Assembly: GCA_009780855.1 (NCBI GenBank)
Contig: WQZG01000025.1
Span: 1-41,128, forward strand
DNA: 41,128 bases
Direction of reading: 5' to 3'
Source of the DNA: Treponema sp.
GTDB taxonomy: Bacteria; Spirochaetota; Spirochaetia; Treponematales; Breznakiellaceae
Position 1 is the first letter of the stretch; each line of letters opens with the position of its first letter. Below, piece after piece: positions 7,873 through 15,827 of this stretch. The translations under genes and the position numbers were made by a program. Below the pieces are notes generated by a model, which ran no database searches, was not told where the DNA came from, and saw only the letters and a program-made list of their open reading frames with translations.

Positions 7873-8555
7873 TGAGAATACCGGTTTTTGAAAACGAAGC
7901 CTGCCTTGTTATAAACAAACTCTGCGGCGAAGACTGCGAAAAGCTGCCGGACATCCCGGCGGCCTGCCGCCTTGTTCACAGACTGGATACTCCGGCTTCC
8001 GGCTGTCTGCTTCTGGCCAGGAACAGGGAGGCGGCAGCTTTTTTGTCAGAGGCTTTTTCCCGCAGTGATGTTTCGGATGCCCGGGATGCCTCATGCAACA
8101 AAATCGAAAAACGTTATTGGACAATTGTTGAGCCGCCCAGCGCGGCAGTACCCGATGGCGGCAATGTTTTATCCGGTCAGTGGCAGGAAGCTCATCATTG
8201 GATCGAATTTAACCGCGCCAAAAATAAATCTGTTGCGTATCCGCGCGAAAAACCTGGCGCCAAAGAAGCCCTGCTGCAATACAGGCTTGCCGGCAGAAGC
8301 GATCGTTATCTCTTTATCGAGATTGATTTGATTACCGGCAGGCACCACCAGATCCGCGCCCAGCTTGCGGCCATGGGGCTGCATATAAAAGGCGATTTAA
8401 AGTACGGCAGCCGCCGCAGCGAAAAGAACGGGGGCATCAGGCTTCACGCGCGCTCTTTGCGGTTTCCCAATCCGGCCGGCCGCGATCAATTAATTTTGTG
8501 CGAAGCATTGCCGCCCCTGCCCGATCCGTTATGGCAGGCTTTTTTATCTTATTGA
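7872..8555 (+). CDS. RluA family pseudouridine synthase
   Basis: Converts specific uridines in rRNA or tRNA to pseudouridine. The motif HRLDTPASGCLLLA contains the catalytic Asp (D39), and GRHHQIRAQLAAMG plus KGDLKYGS are the usual C-terminal RluA signatures. There is no S4 domain, and at 227 residues the protein is a minimal catalytic core. The ATG at 7872 overlaps the TGA of the GH3 gene by one base; the reading frame extends further upstream inside that gene, but homology begins only here. Target site cannot be assigned. The stop codon touches the first base of a 140-bp intergenic repeat. Confidence 0.87.
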   Translation: MRIPVFENEACLVINKLCGEDCEKLPDIPAACRLVHRLDTPASGCLLLARNREAAAFLSEAFSRSDVSDARDASCNKIEKRYWTIVEPPSAAVPDGGNVLSGQWQEAHHWIEFNRAKNKSVAYPREKPGAKEALLQYRLAGRSDRYLFIEIDLITGRHHQIRAQLAAMGLHIKGDLKYGSRRSEKNGGIRLHARSLRFPNPAGRDQLILCEALPPLPDPLWQAFLSY

Positions 8556-8694
8556 TTCGTGTTGAGGGGTTTAATACCCAAGAACTCGCTGCGCGAGGGA
8601 GCTTTAGGGCGCTCTTAAGGGTATTAAACCCCGAATACAAATACCTTAGAAGAAACAACATACCTCGTGGCTTGCCGCGAGGTATGTTGATTAA
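8555..8694. repeat. Structured intergenic repeat, copy 1
   Basis: About 140 bp, almost identical to 33611-33749. It holds a perfect 14-bp inverted repeat (GGGGTTTAATACCC at 8566-8579 with its complement at 8619-8632) enclosing two small palindromes (CTCGC/GCGAG, GAGC/GCTC). A second hairpin follows: AACATACCTCG (8657-8667) pairs with 8678-8688 and continues through a T-G pair and GGC/GCC to a two-base loop. The copies differ by one substitution and a one-base deletion in the second hairpin. It resembles a non-autonomous mobile or REP-like element; no transposase is seen. Confidence 0.85.
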
Positions 8695-8716
8695 TATTGA
8701 ATAAAAACTGTATATT
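8687..8716 (+). promoter_or_regulatory. Candidate gdhA promoter at the repeat edge
   Basis: TTGATT (8687-8692), 18-bp spacer, TATATT (8711-8716). The -35 uses the last bases of the intergenic repeat. Transcription would start near 8723, at the foot of the stem-loop described next. Confidence 0.35.
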
Positions 8717-8721
8717 TATAC

Positions 8722-8766
8722 AAAAGACTTGTGAGGCAGCCGGCCAGGCAGCCGGACAAGTCTTAT
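8722..8766 (+). promoter_or_regulatory. Stem-loop in the gdhA leader
   Basis: AAGACTTGT (8724-8732) pairs perfectly with ACAAGTCTT (8756-8764), and the stem extends with one mismatch. The 23-nt loop contains GGCAGCCGG twice. There is no U-run, so it is not a terminator; it begins about where transcription should start and ends 30 nt before the gdhA ATG. A protein site, mRNA stabiliser or simple dyad are all possible. Confidence 0.4.
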
Positions 8767-8795
8767 GTCTTGGCTATAAGGCAAAGGAAGGAATA

Positions 8796-10133
8796 ATGAG
8801 TTACATCGATGACATCATTGCGGATGTCGAAAAAAAGAACGACAATCAGTATGAATTTTTACAGGCTGTCCGGGAAGTAATGAATTCCCTGCGTGTCATT
8901 GTTGACCGCGAGCCTGTGTACGAGAAAATGGGCGTGCTCGAAAGGCTGGTGATTGCCGAACGTACGATAATCTTCCGTGTCCCCTGGGTAGACGACGCCG
9001 GAAAAGTCCAGGTCAACCGCGGGTACAGGGTTCAGTTCAACTCAGCTATCGGCCCCTACAAGGGCGGGCTGCGGTTTCATCCTTCCGTAAACTTAAGTGT
9101 TATGAAATTCCTCGGGTTCGAACAGACTTTCAAAAATTCCCTTACCGGTTTGCCCATGGGCGGCGCGAAGGGCGGGGCGGATTTTGATCCCAAAGGCAAG
9201 AGCGACGGCGAGTCCATGCGTTTTTCCCAGTCGTTTATGACAGAACTCGCGCGCCATATCGGCCCGGATACCGACATCCCCGCCGGCGACATCGGCGTAG
9301 GTGCGAGGGAAATTGGTTATATGTACGGCCAGTACCGGCGCATGACCAATACTTTTGAGGCGGTTCTTACAGGCAAGGGAGTGGGCTGGGGAGGAAGCCT
9401 TATAAGGACCCAGGCTACAGGCTACGGGCTTATTTATATTATTGAAGAATTCCTGCACGGCAGGGACGACAGCATAAAAGGTAAAAAAGTTGTTATCTCC
9501 GGCAGCGGCAACGTCGCGATTTTCGCAGCGGAAAAAGCCCAGGAGCTTGGCGCGGTGGTCGTAAGTATGTCGGACAGCAACGGCTATATTTATCACAAGA
9601 GCGGAATCAATCTTGTTACGGTAAAAGATATCAAGCTTACAAAACGCGGAAGAATCAGCGAGTATGCCAAAGTTCATACCGACGCGGTTTATACCGAAGC
9701 CGGCAAGGGCAGGGTCTGGGATATACCGTGCGACGTCGCGCTTCCCTGCGCTACCCAAAATGAGCTTGATCTGGGCGACGCCAAAAAACTTGTCGCCGGC
9801 GGATGCAAAATCGTAGGCGAAGGCGCCAATATGCCGACCACCCAGGAAGGCACCGAATACTTTTTGTCCGGCGGCATAAGTTTCTTCCCGGGCAAAGCCG
9901 CCAACGCGGGAGGCGTCGCTACGTCGGGTCTGGAAATGGCGCAGAACAGCGCGCGTCTTTACTGGTCAGAAGAAGAAGTCGACATGAGGCTCAAGGGCAT
10001 TATGACCGGAATTTATCACAACATAAACGACTCGGCCAGGGAATACGGCAAACCGGGAAACTTTGTACTGGGCGCCAATGTAGCCGGTTTCAAGAGGGTC
10101 GCAAAGGCGATGCTCGACCAGGGCATTATTTAG
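8796..10133 (+). CDS. gdhA: NADP-type glutamate dehydrogenase
   Basis: Catalyses reductive amination of 2-oxoglutarate with ammonium to glutamate, the main direct ammonium-assimilation route. It reads as a full-length hexameric-type GDH: GPYKGGLRFHPSVN, the active-site lysine region LPMGGAKGGADFDPKGKSD, DIPAGDIGVGAREIGYMYGQY, the Rossmann segment VVISGSGNVAIFAAEKAQELGA, and GEGANMPTTQEG near the end. The ATG at 8796 was chosen because it has a strong AAGGAAGGAA ribosome binding site and gives 445 residues, normal for the small bacterial/fungal GDH class. The frame is open 99 bp further upstream, but those codons lie over the leader hairpin. Cofactor specificity for NADPH is inferred from subfamily resemblance. 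Confidence 0.95.
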   Translation: MSYIDDIIADVEKKNDNQYEFLQAVREVMNSLRVIVDREPVYEKMGVLERLVIAERTIIFRVPWVDDAGKVQVNRGYRVQFNSAIGPYKGGLRFHPSVNLSVMKFLGFEQTFKNSLTGLPMGGAKGGADFDPKGKSDGESMRFSQSFMTELARHIGPDTDIPAGDIGVGAREIGYMYGQYRRMTNTFEAVLTGKGVGWGGSLIRTQATGYGLIYIIEEFLHGRDDSIKGKKVVISGSGNVAIFAAEKAQELGAVVVSMSDSNGYIYHKSGINLVTVKDIKLTKRGRISEYAKVHTDAVYTEAGKGRVWDIPCDVALPCATQNELDLGDAKKLVAGGCKIVGEGANMPTTQEGTEYFLSGGISFFPGKAANAGGVATSGLEMAQNSARLYWSEEEVDMRLKGIMTGIYHNINDSAREYGKPGNFVLGANVAGFKRVAKAMLDQGII

Positions 10134-10139
10134 TGTTTT

Positions 10140-11348
10140 CTATTTAGATGCAATTTTCCTCTGTCTGCTGATAATTGTCAGTGTTGCCATTAACAGAATA
10201 ACGGCAGATACCGTAAAAACCGCCCGGTAACTAAGCATTGCCGCGGCGGATCCTATCATGGGGCCAAGGGCCGCGCCTGCGGACGAAATCGAAGAATTGA
10301 AACCGAAGGCCGTCCCCTGGCTCTTTTTGTCAGCAGAGGTCGCGATAATCGCGCTGATTACCGGTGATGTACCCCCCAGGAAAAACGAAGAAACAGCCCT
10401 GAGCGTCATTAGCTGGTACATATTTGTAACAAAGGCCTGGGGAATGGTTGAAATGGCACAGGCGGTCAGGCAGAAAATCAGGCTTCTCCAGTATCCAAAA
10501 CGCAGGGCGTTCTTGCCCATAATAACCGCAGCAAGCGCCGAGGTAGCAGCTCCGACTCCCAGTACCAGACCGGTTGACGAGCCGATATACATCTGCTGTT
10601 CGGCGGTGTCCGCGACCAAACTTTTTAAAAACAGCGGAAGCATTGGGCCTGCAGTGCCGTTTGCCGCCTGCACTCCAAAGGTAACAAACATCAGCGACAG
10701 CAGCAGGGGATTGTTTACGATCGGTTTAATATCGGGAAACAGCCTGAATTTTTTATCCTGTTTTTCAATTTTTGGCTGCCTGTCGTTCTCAACCCATTTG
10801 AGGACTATCAGGCCGGCGAGTGCAAGTGTAACGCCTGTGCCGAAGAACGCTGCCCTGTGTCCCAGAAAATCCGACAGCACTCCGCCGATCAGCGGCCCAA
10901 GTGAATTCCCGGTCGCAATACCGGTCTGCAGAAGCCCCAGCGCAAAGGCGACCTCAGCCGCCGGAGTAAAACCGGCTGTCATTACTGTGGCCGCGGCTAC
11001 GGTTCCCGTTAGGCAGCCCTGTATTCCCTTAAGAGCCAACAACTGCCACGGCGCGTTTACAAAAGTCATCAGCGATATTATTAATGCCCCGCCGAACATG
11101 GCCCGCAGCAGCATGGCCCGCCTGCTGAACATATCAGCCATATGGCCCCAAATCGGCGCGAAGATTGCCAGCATTACAGAAGCGCTTGCCTGTATCAGGC
11201 CTACCCATATTTTTAAGCGAACCGGATCGGTTAATCCCAAATCTTCTTCAAGAAAAAGCGGAATTACCGGGGTTGAAAGACCAAATCCCACCATAGCCAG
11301 AGTTTGCGCGATTAACAGGGCTGTAAAATTGGCTTTCCAGGATTTCAT
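10140..11348 (-). CDS. Major facilitator superfamily efflux transporter (DHA1, MdtG-like)
   Basis: Twelve-helix inner-membrane exporter of the drug:proton antiporter type. Helix 1 (FTALLIAQTLAMVGFGLSTPVIPLFL) is followed by the loop 2-3 signature GHMADMFSRRAML, then the motif-C-like segment GLLQTGIATGNSLGPLIGGVLSDFLGHR in helix 5, which marks antiporters. A second bundle follows a cytoplasmic loop rich in charge (VENDRQPKIEKQDKKF, about 190-205). The length of 402 residues is normal. The gene converges on gdhA with 6 bp between stops, leaving no space for a private terminator. No Shine-Dalgarno is visible; a poor -10 (CAAAAT) sits at the leaderless position. Substrate unknown. Confidence 0.9.
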   Translation of the reverse strand: MKSWKANFTALLIAQTLAMVGFGLSTPVIPLFLEEDLGLTDPVRLKIWVGLIQASASVMLAIFAPIWGHMADMFSRRAMLLRAMFGGALIISLMTFVNAPWQLLALKGIQGCLTGTVAAATVMTAGFTPAAEVAFALGLLQTGIATGNSLGPLIGGVLSDFLGHRAAFFGTGVTLALAGLIVLKWVENDRQPKIEKQDKKFRLFPDIKPIVNNPLLLSLMFVTFGVQAANGTAGPMLPLFLKSLVADTAEQQMYIGSSTGLVLGVGAATSALAAVIMGKNALRFGYWRSLIFCLTACAISTIPQAFVTNMYQLMTLRAVSSFFLGGTSPVISAIIATSADKKSQGTAFGFNSSISSAGAALGPMIGSAAAMLSYRAVFTVSAVILLMATLTIISRQRKIASK

Positions 11349-11369
11349 TTAAAGATTTTGTCATATTAA

Positions 11370-11425
11370 GGAGGAATGGGGAATAGGGAAAATTCGGAAT
11401 TGGGAATTCGGAATTCTGAATATTT
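11370..11425. repeat. Heptamer array, eight units
   Basis: Units read GGAGGAA, TGGGGAA, TAGGGAA, AATTCGG, AATTGGG, AATTCGG, AATTCTG, AATATTT without a phase break. The following bases to about 11454 form imperfect dyads with the last units (TTCTGAATATT and AATTCAGAATATT). It lies between the divergent MFS and citramalate synthase genes. Confidence 0.7.
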
Positions 11426-11508
11426 TTATTCGGGAATATTTAATTCAGAATATTGTAAAAATTTTATCCTTACAGTAGCATTTGATAATAATTTTTGCGG
11501 GGTTTTAC

Positions 11509-13152
11509 ATGATTAATAATCCGGAAATTGAAATTCTTGACACAACACTCCGCGACGGCGCGCAGGGCGAAGGTATAAATTTTTCTTTGCAGGATAAAAT
11601 CGCCGTCCTCAAAACTCTTGACGAACTGGGCGCGGCCTGGATCGAAGCCGGCAATCCCGGGAGCAATCCCAAAGACATGGAATTTTTCCATCTGGCCGGG
11701 GATCAAAAACTTGAACACTCGCGGCTTTGCGCTTTTGGTTCTACACGCAAGAAGAACGTTAAACCGGCCGATGATGATCAGTTATTGCGTCTGCTCGAAG
11801 CGGGTACCGAAGCTGTGGCCATTGTGGGCAAGTCCTGGGATTTACATGTCAGGGAAGTGCTGCGCGTAAGCAATGAAGAAAATCTCGCGATGATTTCTGA
11901 TACTGTTTCGTTTCTCAAAGATAAAAAGAAACTTGTTTTTTTTGACGCCGAACATTTTTTTGACGGCTGGATCGATGATCCTGAATATGCTGTTGCGGCG
12001 CTTAAAGCAGCCGCCGGCGCAGGGGCGGACAGGATCGTTCTTTGTGATACCAACGGAGGCGCTTACCCGCAGCTTATCGAAAAATCAGTCAGGGCGGTTG
12101 CGGCTGCGCTGGGCCTGCCTCAAACACCGCCGGTTCCGGCACAGCAGAGTGTACCTTTCCTGGGTATCCATGCCCATAACGATACCGATCTCGCGATCGC
12201 CAATACGCTGGCCGCCGTTAACGCAGGCTGTCTTCATGTCCAGGGAACTCTGGCCGGTTTTGGCGAACGCTGCGGCAATACCTGCCTTGCTTCCCTTATA
12301 CCGACGCTCCAGCTCAAGTTCGGGCGCAGGTGCCTGCCGGACGGTAAACTTGAACTGATAACGGCCCAAACCAGGAAGCTTGCAGAAATTGCAAATGTGG
12401 CGCTGAATACAAATATGCCCTATGTAGGCCGCCACGCCTTTTCCCACAAGGGCGGAATGCACGCTGACGGTATCCTTAAAAACCGCCGCACGTTTGAACA
12501 TGTCGATCCGTCGCTGGTCGGCAATGACCGGCATTTCCTGGTGAGCGAAGTCGGCGGGCGCTCAGCCATAGCCGAGAGGGCCAGGAAAATCGATCCTTCA
12601 ATAACAAAAGAATCTCCGGTTACCGCCGCCCTTGCCGAAAAACTCAAATCAATGGAGGCTGAAGGCTGGGCTTTCGAGGGCGCGGACGCGAGTTTTGAAA
12701 TCCTGGTCCGCAGAAGCCTTGGGCGTATTAAAGAACTCTTTAAAATTGAAGCCTACCGGGTTGTAAGCGAGCATCCCACCGGAGAGACCATCGCCTGCTC
12801 CCATGCCTGGGTAAAAGTTCTGGTGGAAGACAGCCACGAAATCGCGGCCGCGGAAGGCAACGGTCCTGTGCATGCGATGGACAGCGCCCTCCGCAGGGCC
12901 CTCAAGCATTTTTTCCCTGAACTGGAACAGGTGCGGCTGTCCGATTACAAGGTCCGTGTCATAGACGGCCTGGCCGCGACAGCGTCTAAAGTCCGCGTAT
13001 TGATAACTTCAAGCGACGGCAAGCAAAGCTGGACCACGGTCGGGGTATCGGGAGATATCCTGGAAGCCAGCCGGATCGCGCTGACAGATTCGATCGAGTA
13101 TAAACTTATAACCGACATGGAACGGCGTCTGGGACTGCGGGCGGCATCCTGA
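11509..13152 (+). CDS. cimA: Citramalate synthase
   Basis: Condenses pyruvate and acetyl-CoA to (R)-citramalate, the threonine-independent entry to isoleucine. It is a LeuA/homocitrate synthase relative: DTTLRDGAQGEGINFS at residues 11-26, the metal-binding GIHAHNDTDLAIAN, GFGERCGNTCLASLIP, and HAFSHKGGMHADGILKN. A full C-terminal regulatory domain follows (about 390-540, ending DSIEYKLI), suggesting feedback control, typically by isoleucine. The FERCGN/LRDGAQ pattern and length of 547 residues match the long CimA branch rather than LeuA. The ATG at 11509 follows a GCGGGG ribosome binding site; a TTG at 11482 is less likely. The stop overlaps the next gene's start by one base. Confidence 0.92.
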   Translation: MINNPEIEILDTTLRDGAQGEGINFSLQDKIAVLKTLDELGAAWIEAGNPGSNPKDMEFFHLAGDQKLEHSRLCAFGSTRKKNVKPADDDQLLRLLEAGTEAVAIVGKSWDLHVREVLRVSNEENLAMISDTVSFLKDKKKLVFFDAEHFFDGWIDDPEYAVAALKAAAGAGADRIVLCDTNGGAYPQLIEKSVRAVAAALGLPQTPPVPAQQSVPFLGIHAHNDTDLAIANTLAAVNAGCLHVQGTLAGFGERCGNTCLASLIPTLQLKFGRRCLPDGKLELITAQTRKLAEIANVALNTNMPYVGRHAFSHKGGMHADGILKNRRTFEHVDPSLVGNDRHFLVSEVGGRSAIAERARKIDPSITKESPVTAALAEKLKSMEAEGWAFEGADASFEILVRRSLGRIKELFKIEAYRVVSEHPTGETIACSHAWVKVLVEDSHEIAAAEGNGPVHAMDSALRRALKHFFPELEQVRLSDYKVRVIDGLAATASKVRVLITSSDGKQSWTTVGVSGDILEASRIALTDSIEYKLITDMERRLGLRAAS

Positions 13153-14006
13153 TGAAACCAATAGCTCAAATGACGCCGCAGCAGGCCAGGGGCGTAAAAT
13201 ATTTTTTAATGGACATTGACGATACACTGACAAGGCAGGGCAAGCTCCTGGATGTTTCGTATTCCGCTTTATGGAAACTTTACGAAGCCGGGTTAAAGGT
13301 AATCCCGGTTACCGGCAGACCAGCGGGCTGGTGTGACCTTATCGCAAGGGAATGGCCTGTCCACGGGGTTATAGGCGAGAACGGCGCGCTCGCGTTTTGG
13401 GAAGAGGAAGCCCGGCCCATTTCCGAAAAACCTGCAGCCGAAGTTCCCGCGGACACAAGCCGCGGCGCAATGCTGCCTGTTTTAAAAACTGAATTCCATC
13501 CGCTGGCGGTCAGAAACAATCATCCGGTGCTGGAACATATTAAGGAGAGAGCATTCGCGGAATTCCCGCAGCTTCGCCTGGCAAAGGATCAGTTCGCCAG
13601 GCTTTATGATGTCGCGCTGGATTTTGCCGAAGAAGATCCTGTTCTGCCCCTTGACGCCGCGGAAAGGGTGCGGGCCATAGCCGCAGAAGAAGGCGCCCAT
13701 GCCAAAGTTTCGTCGATTCATGTCAACGTGTGGATGGGTGATTATGACAAGCTCTCAATGGCGCAGCGTTTTTTGTCAGCGCGTTTTGGCTGGCAGAGCG
13801 GACCCGGAGACAGCGAAGTGGTTTTTACCGGTGATTCACCGAATGACGAACCTATGTTCGCCCGTTTCCCCCTGGCCTGCGCTGTCGCCAATATTAATAA
13901 ATACACGGCCCTTGTTAAGAACCTGCCGGCCTTTGTTGCTTCGCGGGAATGCGGGGAAGGTTTTGCCGAAATCGCGGAAACTCTGCTGGCCAGGCGGAAA
14001 CAGTAA
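13152..14006 (+). CDS. HAD superfamily (subfamily IIB) phosphatase
   Basis: Haloacid-dehalogenase-type hydrolase with motif I LMDIDDTLT (nucleophile D21, acid D23), motif II in IPVTGRP, and motif IV VFTGDSPNDEPMFARFPLACAVANI. The C2-type cap between them places it near the mannosyl-3-phosphoglycerate, sucrose-phosphate and Cof-like phosphatases, so a small phosphorylated sugar or glycerate is the likely substrate, but none can be named. Its ATG overlaps the TGA of cimA (TGATG), so it is translationally coupled to the isoleucine-pathway gene; no known step of that pathway needs it. It ends 14 bp from the convergent acyl-CoA ligase. Confidence 0.85.
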   Translation: MKPIAQMTPQQARGVKYFLMDIDDTLTRQGKLLDVSYSALWKLYEAGLKVIPVTGRPAGWCDLIAREWPVHGVIGENGALAFWEEEARPISEKPAAEVPADTSRGAMLPVLKTEFHPLAVRNNHPVLEHIKERAFAEFPQLRLAKDQFARLYDVALDFAEEDPVLPLDAAERVRAIAAEEGAHAKVSSIHVNVWMGDYDKLSMAQRFLSARFGWQSGPGDSEVVFTGDSPNDEPMFARFPLACAVANINKYTALVKNLPAFVASRECGEGFAEIAETLLARRKQ

Positions 14007-14020
14007 AAGTTTAAAACCTG

Positions 14021-15760
14021 TTATTTTTTTGGTTCAGAGTAACTTTTGTACATAAAACGCCTGATCTTCTGCTGCGCGTTTTTCTCAAAAGGTTCCCTGC
14101 GTATAACAAAGTCCGTGATCTTTTTATAACCGACAAGAGTCCGGTTTACCCGCTCAATTTCTTTTTTAATTAAATCGCGGACAAAGGCTTCATCGTTTTC
14201 CTTTCCCGGATAATCAACAGCAAGAGTTTCGTAATTCGGGACTGTTACAGCGAACACCTGTTCGCCGCCGTATTGTCTTTCCTTGCGTCCAATAATCAGG
14301 ATTTCCGCGATTGTTTTGGAATCGCTGAAGTGGCCTTCGATTTCTTCCGGATAAATATTTTTACCGCCCGAGCTGACAATAAGGTTTTTGGCGCGGCCGT
14401 TTATGTAGATATAACCTGTTTTGTCGCGGTAACCAAGGTCTCCGGTCTTAAGCCAGCCGTCTTCTGTCAGGACTTCTTTGGTGGCTTCGACGTTTTCAAA
14501 ATACCCAAGCATTACCGACGGCGATCTGACCGCGATTTCTCCGATTCCGTCCTTGTCTTTTTCCAGAATTTCCACTTCGGTATATTTTACGGGGAGGCCG
14601 ACAGAAACGTTGTTTTTATGCCGCGGCGTATTCACGCTGATAAGCGGACTGTTTTCGCTCATTCCGTAACCGTGGACCATATTGAATCCGAACGAGTCAA
14701 AAAAGTCCGCGGTCTTTGGGCTAAGCGGCCCCCCGCCGGCGACCATCATCCGGATCGAATCCAGGCTCGCCCTCTTCCTTACGAATTTAAAAAATACCCT
14801 GCCAAAACCCGGTCTGCCGTGTTTGGCCTCCGCCAGAGCTATGGCGCGGAAAATGTTGAGCACCTTCTGGAACAGCAGCGGCTGTTCCTTAAATCCCTTG
14901 TCAATGGCCGCCATTACCTTGTCGTAAAGCAGGGGAACGGCGATCAGGAAAGTGCCGCCGGCGTCGTGTATATCATCCACAACAACTGAGCCGACGAGTT
15001 TTTCTACAATAATCGTCGCGGCTCCAACCATCAGCGGAGCGATAAACGAACATGTTGTAGGGTAGGTATGATGAAGGGGCAGTACGTTTATAAACACATC
15101 ATCTGATTGTGCCTTTAGTGACAGGACCGCGGCGCTCGCGTTGGAAATAATATTTTTGTGGCTTAAGGTTACGCCTTTTGCAAAACCTGTAGTACCGGAT
15201 GTAAATACAATCGAGACCGGATCGTTTTCGCCGAAATCCGCGGCTTTGGGAAGGCTTGTATTTGCCGCGTTTATTCCAAAACTGCCGTATGTGTTTTCTC
15301 CGTCTCCGGCCATGCTGACAAGGACCGGAGTTTCAATGCCGCGGCCGGCAAGTGAATCTGCAAGGGATTTCTTGCGGGCTGAATAAAAAAAGGCTTTTGC
15401 CCGCGTTATCTTTAAAATATTGGCGCATTCATTTTCGGAGACTAAAAAATCTACCGGCACAATTACCAGGCCCGCAATCGCAGCGCCCAGCCAGACCGCC
15501 ATCCATTCCGGCCTGTTCTCGCACCAGAGAACTACCCTTTCTCCGCCGGTTAACCCCGCGGCAAGCAGTCCCCGCCCGATCCTATAACTCTCTTCCGCGA
15601 GGCGGGTAAATGACCATCTGGTAAAATCCTTTTTGCCGTCTGTCCGGTAAAGGATTGCCGCTTTGTCCTTCCATTTTGCGGCAATGGAATCCAGCCATAC
15701 TGAAAAATTCGGATAAGTAAAATCCGGCCAGTCGGCGATATAGTCTTTAAATTCCAGCAT
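14021..15760 (-). CDS. Long-chain acyl-CoA ligase (AMP-forming, ANL superfamily)
   Basis: Activates a carboxylate, most likely a long-chain fatty acid, through an acyl-adenylate to acyl-CoA at the membrane. Treponemes depend on host or environmental fatty acids, so salvage is the natural role. Motifs are the P-loop-like TSGTTGFAKG (187-196), VHGYGMSENSPLIS (ATP-binding A5 region), WLKTGDLGYRD (A7) and YINGRAKNLIVSSGGKNIYPEEIE (A8, hinge). The final catalytic lysine region RTLVGYKKITDF and the conserved ending NAQQKIRRF are present. The length of 579 residues is typical. No Shine-Dalgarno is present: TATAAT lies exactly six bases before the ATG with a good -35, so the mRNA should start at the start codon. 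Confidence 0.9.
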   Translation of the reverse strand: MLEFKDYIADWPDFTYPNFSVWLDSIAAKWKDKAAILYRTDGKKDFTRWSFTRLAEESYRIGRGLLAAGLTGGERVVLWCENRPEWMAVWLGAAIAGLVIVPVDFLVSENECANILKITRAKAFFYSARKKSLADSLAGRGIETPVLVSMAGDGENTYGSFGINAANTSLPKAADFGENDPVSIVFTSGTTGFAKGVTLSHKNIISNASAAVLSLKAQSDDVFINVLPLHHTYPTTCSFIAPLMVGAATIIVEKLVGSVVVDDIHDAGGTFLIAVPLLYDKVMAAIDKGFKEQPLLFQKVLNIFRAIALAEAKHGRPGFGRVFFKFVRKRASLDSIRMMVAGGGPLSPKTADFFDSFGFNMVHGYGMSENSPLISVNTPRHKNNVSVGLPVKYTEVEILEKDKDGIGEIAVRSPSVMLGYFENVEATKEVLTEDGWLKTGDLGYRDKTGYIYINGRAKNLIVSSGGKNIYPEEIEGHFSDSKTIAEILIIGRKERQYGGEQVFAVTVPNYETLAVDYPGKENDEAFVRDLIKKEIERVNRTLVGYKKITDFVIRREPFEKNAQQKIRRFMYKSYSEPKK

Positions 15761-15766
15761 AAAAAC

Positions 15767-15795
15767 ATTATAAACAAAAAGGCGAATTTCGTCAA
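15767..15795 (-). promoter_or_regulatory. Near-consensus promoter for a leaderless acyl-CoA ligase mRNA
   Basis: On the minus strand TTGACG (15795-15790), 17-bp spacer, TATAAT (15772-15767), then GTTTTT and the ATG at 15760. The +1 expected seven bases after the -10 is the A of the ATG. It is the best-matched leaderless-type promoter in the window, and it lies inside the terminator hairpin of the upstream gene. Confidence 0.7.
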
Positions 15796-15822
15796 TGTTA
15801 ATTATTCCTCAAAATTCGCCTT
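15772..15822 (-). terminator. Rho-independent terminator of the DUF4062 gene
   Basis: Reading the minus strand, AAGGCGAATTT (15822-15812) pairs perfectly over 11 bp with AAATTCGCCTT (15789-15779) across a 22-nt loop, followed by a T-rich run TTTGTTT. It begins 5 bases after the DUF4062 stop codon. Its loop contains the -35 and its 3' arm plus T-run form the spacer of the next promoter. Confidence 0.7.
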
Positions 15823-15827
15823 GTTAA

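Noticed and set aside
8560-8690. Small peptide open frame (with VEGFNTQELAARGSF) present in both intergenic repeat copies
   Set aside because: The frame follows the inverted-repeat DNA, the copies carry a one-base deletion near the end, and there is no ribosome binding site or start. Structure, not coding, explains its conservation.
8722-8766. Rho-independent terminator before gdhA
   Set aside because: The stem is followed by mixed sequence, not a T-run, and a gdhA promoter appears to lie just upstream of it.
10258-11352. 364-codon open frame antisense to the MFS transporter
   Set aside because: The translation is Pro/Ser/Ala-rich without motifs, while the opposite strand encodes a complete transporter with conserved signatures.
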